Shown one piece after another: positions 35,970-46,297 of a DNA stretch of 46,297 bases. The translations under genes and the position numbers were made by a program. Each line of letters begins with the position of its first letter. Within the stretch, counting starts at the first letter, position 1. The notes beneath the pieces are model-generated. The model was given only the letters and a program-made list of their open reading frames with translations. It did no database searches and had not been told where the DNA came from. This DNA comes from Chlorokybus atmophyticus (taxonomy: Eukaryota > Streptophyta > Chlorokybophyceae > Chlorokybales > Chlorokybaceae), in assembly GCA_009103225.1 (NCBI GenBank), contig RHPI01003116.1, positions 172,854-219,150 on the forward strand, written 5' to 3'.

Positions 35970-37314
35970 ATGGGCAACATGGATGCGGAGGGGGCGCCCA
36001 CGTCAGATGAGCTGCCTGGAGGTGAGGAACAGAAGAAGGATCACCAGGCAGAGGAGCTGCGGAGGAGGACCACGGGCATGATGAGGAGGAGCATGAAGAT
36101 GCCGAGGCGGAGCACGAGCACAAGGAAGAGCCATGGAGTACGCCGCCGCAACAGCGGGCTCTTCTCCTCCGCCTGCTGCCTGCCGGCAGGGGCCATGCAG
36201 GGCGGAGAAGAATCCTCCGGCGCAGCCGCCTGGCAGGAGGTCGGCCAAGCGGCGGCCGGCGGGGAAATCCAGGAGGCAGGAAGGCGGTGAGGGGGAGGGT
36301 GGCGCCAGCAGAGGCCACCCCAACCGCCGTAACGTCAAAGCCGCGACCTGGAAAATCTACATCTACAAGGCAAGTCAGACTGCAACTTGAACAGGCGTAC
36401 ACTGCAACAAGAGCATGTGTTGACACACTGTAGGCTTGTAGCCGCTGCATTTGCCACATGCACAAAAGATGTTGGCCTAACGTGCGTGCATTGTGTTCAC
36501 ATCTTTGGCAACTAGGTGCATGCTTGCGGCCAGAGGACCGCTCTTTACTTATGCTTTGAGCCAAAGCCTAACGTTTGTAAGAATGCACGCAACTTGCAAC
36601 TGTCTACACTGTCCTCAGGTAGTGGTACTCACAGCATAAACTATCACAAGTCGGGAAGCCTGTTGACAACAAACCGTAGCTGTAAAGCAGCAGCATTCTG
36701 TCTTGCAGCTGCGGTCAGTCTGCGTATGGTAGTCGCACTCTGGCAATGGTGGGCCCCGCTAGATACAAATCAGCAACAGAGTCAGGGCCCCTCTGACCGT
36801 CACCAGGACGTGTATTGAGCAGCACAGCGGTGCATGTTTGTGGCTACCAGCGCAGAGTAGAGCAAGAGCAGACCTCAGCACCAGCAGAAAGATGTTGCTG
36901 CAGGTGCTGAAGCATGCATTTTGCAAGGCATTGTAAAGCAAGCAATATGCCTGGTGACTGGGCCAATATGCTTTCTCTTTTGTGCAGGTGCTCAAGCAGG
37001 TGCACCCAGACATGGGCATCAGCAGCAAGGCGATGAGCATCATGAACAGCTTCATCAACGACATGTTCGAGAAGATCGCCACGGAGGCCTCGCGCCTTGC
37101 TCGCTACACCCACAAGAACACCCTCACGTTCCGCGAGATTCAGACCGCAGTCAGGCTTATCCTTCCTGGCAAGCATCATGATGATGTACTACTTTCAATC
37201 TCAAAAACACAACACTAGCATATTATACCGACTTTCTTGATACTGTACTAGTGTCTTCCAACCTGCGTGTAATTGGCCAAGCATGCGGTGACGAAATTAA
37301 CATCTTCAGCATGA
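35970..37314 (+). pseudogene. Histone H2B variant, unit B copy, disrupted
   Basis: The start [20 protein letters not shown] is conserved, but one C is missing near 36029 relative to unit A, shifting the rest of the tail out of frame; the H2B frame resumes only in the third reading frame ([11 protein letters not shown] near 36340). The first intron keeps a good GC donor (AAG|gcaagt) and exon 2 (36988-37168) is intact. The last exon has lost its acceptor and about 18 nt (GTGTAATTGGCCAAGC replaces the AG|GTGAACTGGCC junction), so the C-terminal helix cannot be made as in unit A. Readthrough of exon 2 would end [18 protein letters not shown]. Transcription cannot be excluded. Confidence 0.8.
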
Positions 37315-37809
37315 TGATGCACCCATCCATGCGGTACACGGCCTGTACTGCGATGTTGTAACAACAAGCGAGCTTTCTTGTACATAGTGCGTGAGTTGTA
37401 CACAGAACAGTGAGATGTGCTGCCTGTGGTAACGTAAAATAAACAGAACTTGTCGTGCCTCATCTTGCATAGGGACATGGTGGGCACTGTGCACATCATC
37501 TGGCGGCACTGCACGCCACAACAGCCATATTCACATGCACAATCGTACACACACCGCAACACTTAGACAGTCGCCGACGCAACAGTCTGTTGCGTTGGCA
37601 ACAGTCTGACTGTGGCCATCGGGACAAAACACACTCAGAAACCGCACAATTATGCGAAACAATGCACAAAGTACAGGTACTGCAAGCTGCAACCATGAAT
37701 GCGGTGGTTGATAAATGTAATATTATCATTGCGCGCGCTACGTCTGTTACCCAACTATAGGAAAGGTCAGACGCTATGTATGTACTGTCAAGTACTGTCT
37801 TCTCTACAG

Positions 37810-37890
37810 ACAGGCATTTGCCTGTCATCTACAAAGCAAGCTGGCAAGAAGGAAGGAGAGGAAGCACCATGTGCTTCCTCCTGTCCTTCC
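37810..37890. terminator. Hairpin pair between convergent genes, unit B
   Basis: Same arrangement as 23567-23647. The large hairpin at 37851-37890 has the same 17-bp arms, loop CAT (unit A has ATG, its reverse complement) and a CTG bulge instead of TTG. Confidence 0.5.
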
Positions 37891-38026
37891 CGCACAGCTT
37901 GGCAAAAGAATGAGCAAAAGAATGCGCAAAAGAATAAGCAACTCCTAACTAACTCCAACTTGCTTTCCCACTAACAATGTTCTAGTCTACGCGAAGCATA
38001 AAAACCTTTTGTTACTTTCCTTTTGT

Positions 38027-41000
38027 TCAGCTCCAAGTCGTGTGCAAATTGTCCACCTGGCTGAGTGCCAGTGTCTGTTGGTCGCCGGCGGTGGCGGCGG
38101 GGCCGGCGGTGATGGCACCGGGAAGGGCGAGGAGTGGGGAGGCCGGGTTGGAGGCGTAGAGCTTATGCCACGTGGCGCCGTTGGGGCTGTACTCCGCCGT
38201 GACTACTGTCGTCGTTACGCTCAAGCGCAGCCACACCGGGAAGGTGCTGGCGACTGGGCCTGCAAGGATAATGAGGCTAGGGTTAGGGTTTGTGTGGTGG
38301 GACGGACGTGTGCACTTGTGTATGTATGCTTGTTTTGCATAGAGTCAGTGTTGTATGCGTTTGCTGCTAAGCTGCAACGTTTGTTGCAAGCTGGTTTGGA
38401 TTGCTATGCTGCTCAATGGAGCTGTCAGCTGCGACCAATCGTGTGTCACATATTGGAACACTATTGTGCGAAAGTTTCTGAATGCCTTTGGTATAACCCT
38501 GCGACTGGTGCGTGCGTGCGTGCGTGCGTGCTGCGTGAAGTGACAGCCAAGCAGTACTTAAATTGCTGTGAGCAGTCAACTGTGGTGAGTGGTATGTGAC
38601 AGGAAGGGATGACTGTGCAACGTAGTAATGCATTGACACAAACTGTGCGCATGCACACGTGCTCACAATGAAGTGTAAGCGAGTGACATGCATGCGCACT
38701 CACCGGCAAGGTTGGCGATTCTGGTGCCATAGACGCTGCGCACGTCCAGCTCAATGCTGCCGTCAGCGTTGGTGAAGAGGAAAGCTGCAGGGGCACGCGA
38801 GAGCCCAGGCGAGCCCAGACGCACCATCAGACCCGCTTTGCCCGTGGTGCCCCGGGAGAGCGACAGCACGCGAGCACTCATGGTTAGGCTGGAGGCGCGG
38901 AACTGAGAAGTAGAGCAAACAGGGTGAGATGAAGGGCATGTGGCGTGACTTGTGTACATGCTTGTGTGCAGATGTGCACGCCAGTGCGTGCGTGCGTGTG
39001 TGCGCAAGCACGTGTGTACGTGTATGTGTGTGTATGTGCTCGCATGCATGTTCGCATACTGATTGGTAGACGAAGTTGAACTGGTCGACGGTGCCACGGA
39101 CGTCAAGCCCGCCTGATGTCATTGTGTATTTGCCGTTCAAGTAGTATGCGCCACCTGGCAACACGCCCGTGTATGTGTCCGCGCCTATATCAGCTTGCGC
39201 GAACCCGCTTGGCAGCGCTCCTAAGCATAGCAGTTTTGGTATAGTTCCTGTATCAAAGTGTACGCACACACACGCACATGCACGCACATCGTAAACTCAG
39301 GCACCAACCTGTGCCAGCAGCTGGCGTTGCAATTGTATAGTAGGCTGTGTAAGCCGTTGAGCTGGCTTTCACCAGTTGCGTGCTCGGGCCAGCATTTGAC
39401 CAGCCTGATTGAGTTGACCGCAGTTAAAATGGTTTCTCAGTGAATGAATGCCAGCATAAATACCAGTATGTGTGACTTACCCGCAAAGTTCATCTTCATG
39501 CCGCTCCATGTGGCGGTTGCGGGCGCGACCAAACGTACCATGGATCCATCCGCTGCTTGTGTGGTCATTGTGCCGGAAGAGGTCGTCAACTGTCAAAAAG
39601 GACTTGAGTGAGTACTGTTATGACAGGAGCCACTCGTGGTGCAGGTATTGTAATATGTGTTCGTGCACGCACGCCCATGCACATGTGTGTGCGCACCTTT
39701 GCCCATGCAATTGTGCGTTACCTTGCTATTGGCGCCCACTCCAGCAATTGCAACTGGCGCAGTGTTTACGTTGAAGGTGAGCATGTGGACCCGAGGTGCG
39801 GAGTACCTGGCAACCACTTCGGTGGCGGGTCCCACCGCAGCACCTGAGGTCATAGAATCGTGCAGTAAGCCAACCTGTCTCTTGTTGTACATGTTGGCTG
39901 CATCCAGGAACTGAGCTTACGTGTGGGCCACGCAATCGGCTGCGTGTTCCATGTTGGGATGCCGTCAACCCTTGCGACTGTCGGAAGCGAGAAGCGGAAC
40001 CACCGTGCCTTCACTGCGTCACCAGCGTTGTCCACCAAAACACTGAAGGTGATTTCCCACGTGCTTGAAGCCGGCTCAAAGTCAGCCTGAAAAGCAACAG
40101 CGGCTCATCATCAGGATTATGCGCAAGTGCTGGATGTGTGTGCGTGTGCGTGCACGTGTGTTGTGTGTGCCCCCATATGCGTTGCACACAATGCACACAC
40201 GCGCGCGTACATGCATGTGCTTGCATATGTACGTGCATGTGTACTCAGTTTTTGCCAACAAGCTACTGCCGCACACAAGTGAATACAGCTTGATACCACT
40301 GTGTGCTCTCTCTGTACCTGCCAGAAGTCCTTGCCATTGACAGCCTGGTCCACAACAGCCCAGTTTATCCCATCATAGCTCATCTCCAGCTTTGGGTCCT
40401 TGAAGCCCGTCACGCCCGCAAAGGTCATTGCAAGGTGGCTCAGTCCGCCGGTAACCGAGAATTGGGCTCGGTTAGCGCCGTCAACCTGGTTGTGGATGAA
40501 CAAAGGTCAGTTTATGCCTGCGGTGCAGTCCAGCAAGTATGTGCATCGTTTGAGTTTGAACCTACCTGAATCATCAGCGGGCGATCGCGCAGCATTTTGC
40601 CTGTCGTGATGATGAATGTGGGCGTGTTGAGCGCGACCTCCCGGTACATCATGCGCCAGCTGTTCTCCCACTTGAGCAGCGCGGCTTGCATGTTGGCGTT
40701 GGGGCCGTAGTAGTCCACTTTGTACTTGGGCAGGATTACCTGCTCGATGATGCAATCGACGTAGTCGCCGGCCTTGAGAGACGTCACCGAGGACGGCGGG
40801 ACCACCTCGATAATGGACACGGCCAAGTTGGGTGCGTCTGTGCCGTATGACTTGATCCCGCGCTCTGCGGCACAACCGACACACAGAGGGTGAGTACACG
40901 TACACACGAGCTTGTATGAAATGCACAAGAACTTGTTACAGACCTGCCAAGAATGGGTTGGTAGGATTCCCGTTGAGCACTGCATTCCATTTTGAGATAG

Positions 41001-44000
41001 AGAACCCGCGCGAGGCGTCGGTAGCGCCCTTGCCCGCAGCGCCAGGGCCCTGTTGCGTTGGATTGTCACACAATGTGTGGGTCAGTCTCTTTTGCGTCCC
41101 ACAACAACTATATGGTTTATACTTTGTTGGCTTTGTCGTACCTGAGTGAAAGACACCCAATTCTTCCTTCCCTTCATCTCATAAAATGGTGTCCGGTATG
41201 CGTCTTTCCCGTTCACTGCGTGTGATGCAACATGTTTGTCCAAGTCATGCAGTATTGTGTAGCTTGTGTATGTTGCGATTCTTATCATTGTCATCATTGC
41301 TTGTTGGAATGCCAAGGCACTGCACCTTGGCCAAGTGGGCTGTTCCACTCAAGTGCAAGTCCAGTCTCATCACCATACGCGAAGTGGGTGCTGTATCCGT
41401 AACTATAAGCCTCAGCCGACATCTGCAAAATAGAGTGCAACAGTTGAGCTGTTGTCATCATGTTGGGCATTGTGCACGAGTGTGCGCATGTTTGCATGTG
41501 TACAGGTATACGTGGGAGCATACAGGTGGCGAGATGGTCACTCAACCAACCTGCCAGATGGGGAAGCGAACGAATGTCATGTCGGAGAGCACGTCAATGC
41601 GCAGGTGGTAAACGGCCCTTGCAGCGTCATCAGAGCGCGCGATTGAAGCGGTGTATTGAATCTTCATCATGTTGTCTTGGGACTTGCCCGCATATGTTGT
41701 CTGCAGGTAACGGGTTGTCGGTCTTAAGTCACTCTCAAGTGGCTGTTTGTGTGTGCATGCGTGTGCCCGCAAGTGCATGTGTACATGTATGCACCTCTGC
41801 CTGCGTGTGTCTCATACGCTTTTTCAATGTTTGCTTTGACTCACCTCTGTCAAGAGAGGTCCCTGTCGTTTGCGGTAGGTTTTCATCTCCACGTTGTACA
41901 CGCGGTCTGTCGAGCCCGTATCGATGGCGTTGAAGTCGCCTCCTCCTACATTTGTCGTCCAACCAAACTGCTCCCTCTTGGCCTGACGTTGTTCGCACAA
42001 GGTCAGTTTCACATCCACGAGCTAACTTGGTGATGCACCTTGAGTGGTCACTCACCCCGTTGCCAAGCACGTATAGTGGCCGCATGTCGAGGACTGCCGC
42101 CCTCACGTTGCGACCCTGATCAGGCTCGTAGCAGAAGGTTTCAGCCCAGGCTCTGTGCAAGAGGCACCGTGAGTCTACGCACATGCGGTTTTTAATTCTA
42201 TCCACATGCACGCACACACGCGCGCACTCATACATGCGCACGAGGTGGCCTTCAGGCATGACGATATATGCCATTGCACTGTGTTGCAGAGTTGTGATAT
42301 GCGTCGTCATGAACAACACATACGAGATGGCGGCTTGGTCCCACTGAGTGTTGGGCTGATATGTGAGAGCCAGCTGCACGTGTGAGGCGGCGGGCGCCCC
42401 GCCCCAGAAGGCGTTCAGTGTCGTGTACACCATCGACCACGACGCCCCCGCTGGCACTGCCATCGCCACCATACCCCTGAACCACTTCGGGTTTGAATCC
42501 CAGTTCTTGGACACCTGTAAGAACCAGTCAAGTTACAATCAAGTGAGACAAGTGTGACATGCACGCAGACACAAGCACAGGCACAAGTGAATAGAAAGGC
42601 AACCAAGCGCACATGTACTCGCACACCTACATGCGCACGCACGACTACACCCACACTCATGCATATCCACACACGTACACATGAACAGTGCACCTATGCA
42701 CTAACATAGTAAGTACTGGGACCATCATGTTCATACTTGGATGGGGATGCCGATGGGGTTGAGTTGGGTGTCGTGCAGGGTGGCGAGAATGCCCGGGACG
42801 AGGAAGACAGTGCCAATCTTGGAGAAGGAGAGCCTCGCGATGCGTGTGCTCGCGCTTGGGTTTGACACGGTCACCGTCACGCGCTCAATGCGGTTCCACC
42901 TTTGGTCTCCCAGCGGCTGTTGCCTGTTAAAACAAGAAGAGAACTAAGCGTGAGCTTCTGTTTAATTCACCGTGTGGAGTCAGTGCATTGACCGAGTTAT
43001 GTCGTTGGCTTACGCGTCGTTGCGCAGAGCAATGTCGTGCCAGCCTTGCTCTTCAACGTATTGCACGGGAAGGTTGGGGACAACCATCGGCATCGTCTGT
43101 AGCGATGGAACCACGCAAGGGTTACTTGAATCGAATGCTAGTCTCAGCGTCCGCCTTTGTTTGCATTTCAGCTTAGCAGCAGCATACCTGGTCAGCAGCA
43201 ACCGTAATGGGCGTGCGCAGATTTGTCAAACCGCGCTCGGCATCGTTGAAGTACGCTACCAAGGTAACCGTGCGCTTGGTCAACGGGAGCCAACTGGACG
43301 CGCATACAACCCAACTTTGTCAACCCAATCCAACCCAATCCAACCCAACAATGGGCACAACATGCGACCCAACATGCAGCACAACACCCACGTGCTGGGG
43401 TTGCTGATCGCTTCATTGCCATTGGCAACCGAGGCCCCGGTCGACGCTGCAATGGTGAAATCAGAGCCGAGTCCCGCTGCGCTCAGCTTCACATATATGC
43501 GAGCGGTGGAGAAGTCCTTAGTTTGCGGGGTCACGGACAACGTGAAGGCCACGCGGTCCGGCCAGACGGATACCTCAATGGAGGACTTGATCGGAGGTGT
43601 GCCGCCTGCGTGCATGTAACATGTGTAAGCGTAAGAGAGAGTTTGTGCATGTGCCTGTGCGCGCACGTGCGTGTACAGGCAGCTTGATTGGACCACGTGA
43701 AAAGCGGGAGTTGACCAACATGCATATTCAAATGCGAGTTGACACAATGTCTATCCCGCAACGTGTATGTGATTCACTCACTTGACCATATGAGTGAGTC
43801 GAACAGGCGGCGATTGAACCAGCGCCCGTGTTCGACAAGCTTGGCATTTTGCACAAAGCTGCAATAATACAACAGTAAGGTGACTATCAGGATGTCGCAC
43901 GTGAAAGTCTGGCTGCGTGTACCCAAAGTTGATACTTACTTGCCAGACGTGCCGGTGGCTGTGTACACCACATTGTTGTAGTTCAACCCAAAGGTAATGG

Positions 44001-44854
44001 TCGCATCACCGGGCAGCCCGCTCTCAATCATCTCATTGCCAAGGTTCAGTGCGTAGGCCTCTGCGTGGGGTAGAGACACATGTTAGTCCTCACCCAACCC
44101 AACAACCCAACATATGCTTTGCTCCTCAGTCAACTCACCGGACACGCGGCGGGTGAGCTTCCCGAAGGTGAGCATTTTCAGCGTGTTGTAACTGAGTTCG
44201 AAGCCGTAGCGGCTGGTTTGCACCGCCACGATCAAGTTGGTGGGATCACGCAGCCCGTTCTTCCAGTACATGTAGGAGTAGTCTGCCACTGTCCCCACAG
44301 CCGTGTCGGGGATGGTGGAGATTGCCTCTAATGTTGTTGTTGCTGCGTTTGTGCGCATGCCACTGGTACCCTCTGGCAATGGAGTGTCCGGCTGCGGACT
44401 GTTCATCACATGCACACGCAAAAGGAGTGTCATTGAATGCAGGTGCGTGGTACTGCAGCACCGATTGGCTCGCTGCATGCATGGCTTATGCGCTTGTGTA
44501 TCATTGTAAATGACAAGCGCATAAGCAACCGGGCGCGGTCAAGTGCAAGTGCCATACGGTGAGTGAGTGAGTGAGTGAGTGAGTGAGCGAGTGCGTGTGC
44601 GTGTGCGTGTGCGTGTGCGTGTGCGTGTGCGCTCAGTGCTAAATGGATGAGTGTTCATTCACAGGTGAAGTGCATTTGTGTGAGATTGGTGTGTGCGCGT
44701 ACTCGCGTAGGACATCGGCGGCGCTGAGGTCCATTTTGAAGATATCGGAGGGCTCGTAGCTGGAGAGATCTTGTTGTTGTGCGCTGGCCGGGAGTGAGAG
44801 GATGAAAAGAAGCAGGAGGGAGACAACAGCTGCGAGAGCGTGTACGCGCGCCAT
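38027..44854 (-). CDS. Large secreted protein of unknown function, copy B
   Basis: Every one of the 24 exons and splice borders of copy A can be found here, from the signal-peptide exon (start ATG 44852-44854) to the stop at 38027-38029, without a frameshift or premature stop that I can see. Differences are few and mostly conservative: for example DIFKMDLSAADVL for DAFKMDLSAAEVL in exon 1, GTIPKLLCLGAL for GTIPTLLRLGAL in exon 22, and a few changes in exon 19 (SAPRVHMLTFNVNTA). From exon 8 to exon 15 introns are also almost identical. This is a recently duplicated or gene-converted paralogue, probably functional. Confidence 0.87.
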
Positions 44855-44915
44855 AGCTATAACACAATATGTGTTCTTGAGAGGAGAGTGTGCTGTTTGA
44901 ATAGATAAATGTATT

Positions 44916-44990
44916 GAAGGCTTGTAATGGAGCCTTCAAATGAATGGAATGGTTCAGAAGAATGTGTTGAAGGCTTGTAATGGAGCCTTC
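44916..44990. repeat. Two identical small hairpins upstream of gene B
   Basis: These are the counterparts of 30628-30702, with both 7-bp stems and 8-nt loops unchanged. Confidence 0.8.
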
Positions 44991-45414
44991 AGTTGAAATG
45001 AAATGAATGGTACAGATGATTGGTTGTGTCGTTGCCAGTCTGCCAACACAACAGGAATGTGTCAAAGACTGAAAACAACAACAGCAACAGAACCATCACA
45101 ACCAGCAACCAACACAGCAGTAGCAGCAGCAGTCATTCTCTCAAGTATGCAAGTACTCAACCAGCCAAGCCTAAATGACAGAACCAAGAGCAAATTGAAC
45201 ACTCACCTCAGTTGACAGTAGTACAGAGAGCAACGTTAGGCAGCAGCAGAATGCAGCCGCGCCTGCAACAACACCACAACACGTCTAACTGCTCTCCAAT
45301 ACGTAGTACTAGCGCTGAGCTTTACACCAGCACAGCGAACAGCGGCATGCACTGCCGCCGCCTTATGAGGCCGCCGCCAATGTGGCGCGGGCGTGCTTGT
45401 GTGTGGATGTGTAT

Positions 45415-45451
45415 GTGACTCCGTCCTTGTGTACTTATACCTCGGAGTCAC
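45415..45451. repeat. Inverted repeat GTGACTCCG...CGGAGTCAC, unit B
   Basis: Both 9-bp arms are identical to those at 31129-31165, while the loop differs by small changes. Confidence 0.7.
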
Positions 45452-46278
45452 AAAGCACACCCGTGCCGTGCCTTCACGATAACCCAAAATGACGGCTGTT
45501 TATTAATACGCCGTTGACGGGCGGCTATAAGCGAGCACCATACGCTTAATCTCCCGCCGGAAAGTTGAATACCTCCAAAAGTTTTCGAGGCGGTAGGGCC
45601 AATGTCCGGCGACACTTCGGTCCCCATCAGTTGTTCCGAGGACTTCCGTCATTGGAAACGTAGGCTCCGTAGTGTTGAACGATAGGCACTGCGGAAACGG
45701 TTTCCTGAAAATCTGGAAAATTGTCGTTGGGTGGATCGACGATTGATAAAGTCACCCTGTGTGTGTGAATTATTGTCTCCAGCATGTACAGCAGCGCTGG
45801 CGAGACAGGTATGGCGTGCAAATGTCTCAGGTAGCTACCAGCTTGCAATTGTGTGAAACTTATCTGCAACGACGCAGCGCAGTTGCATCCGATGGCTGAC
45901 GCAACCTAATTCGGAAGTGGTCAACCAAATCATCTGACACAGTAGCAACAGCTTTCACACAGAGCAATGCGCTTGCATGATTGGTACGCTGCTGACAATT
46001 ATACAGCGAGTGACGTTGCAGCACCGTTCAATGAGTGCCTGCGTCGTTATATGCATATCAGAGACTGTAAGCAACTTAATGGCGCCATCGGCTTGTCATT
46101 AAAAGTGTCAATTTGGCTATTTGCCTTGTGGCCCAATACCACCACATGACAAGACAGATTTACTACAATCTGATGCAAGGAAAGCGTGCTGTAGTTTTGT
46201 TGTTTTACAATGTATTTTACCGTATAGATTATTATATCGTATACGTCTTACTTTACCTCGTCAGGGACCCCCCTCATC

Positions 46279-46297
46279 AACATGTTTGTCCAAGTCA
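46279..46297. repeat. 19-nt fragment matching an intron of the secreted-protein gene
   Basis: AACATGTTTGTCCAAGTCA at the very end of the window is identical to intron sequence next to exon 14 (26982-27000 and its unit B equivalent), in the same orientation. It marks either a further truncated unit or a misjoined contig end. Confidence 0.7.

Larger units (their letters stand above)
35032..46277. repeat. Segmental duplication unit B
   Basis: This is the second copy of the approximately 11-kb unit, in the same orientation as unit A. It carries the H2B pseudogene and the intact second copy of the secreted-protein gene. Similarity to unit A ends at the C-rich GACCCCCCTCAT near the window end. Confidence 0.93.

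Overview
This is nuclear DNA from an intron-rich eukaryote. The genes are split into many short exons with GT-AG introns, plus several GC-AG introns, and they include a cytosolic ribosomal protein, a presenilin-type ER protease and histone H2B. The signal peptide peptidase resembles plant and algal orthologues, and a plant-type telo-box lies upstream of the ribosomal protein gene. A green-lineage or other algal protist is my best guess, but this is inference. Introns and spacers are loaded with alternating TG/CA/GC tracts, and most long open frames in those tracts are artefacts.

Left third (1-17.9 kb), mostly single-copy genes: a minus-strand glycosyltransferase-like gene (959-2671) behind an unresolved membrane-anchored glycosyltransferase-like block (about 2800-4800); a plus-strand HAD phosphatase (5937-7672); a minus-strand signal peptide peptidase (8879-11827, 9 exons, 350 aa); a plus-strand UBXN7-like UBA-UAS-UIM-UBX protein (12686-15175, 10 exons, 434 aa); and minus-strand ribosomal protein S11/uS17 (16511-17727, 4 exons). 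In the last three, the exon phases join perfectly, so those models are firm.

Middle (17.9-21.0 kb): a decayed H2B fragment and an AT-rich stretch with one candidate small ORF and a tRNA-like relic.

Right half (21.0-46.3 kb): an approximately 11-kb segmental duplication. Unit A (about 21005-32015) and unit B (about 35032-46277) lie in the same orientation. Between them are an N gap, tRNA-derived SINE-like repeats and a 0.7-kb tandem repeat, part of which also forms the left edge of each unit. Each unit carries a plus-strand H2B gene converging on a minus-strand 24-exon gene for a secreted protein of about 1210 aa. The secreted-protein gene looks intact in both units. The H2B of unit A encodes an unusual 214-aa histone with a long acidic/basic N-terminal tail. 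The H2B of unit B is broken by a frameshift and loss of its last exon junction. The central part of the big gene is almost identical between units even in introns, which suggests recent homogenisation or a recent duplication.

The most unusual items are the acidic-tailed H2B next to the duplicated secreted-protein gene, hairpins conserved with compensatory or loop-inverting changes, and the frequent GC-AG introns.
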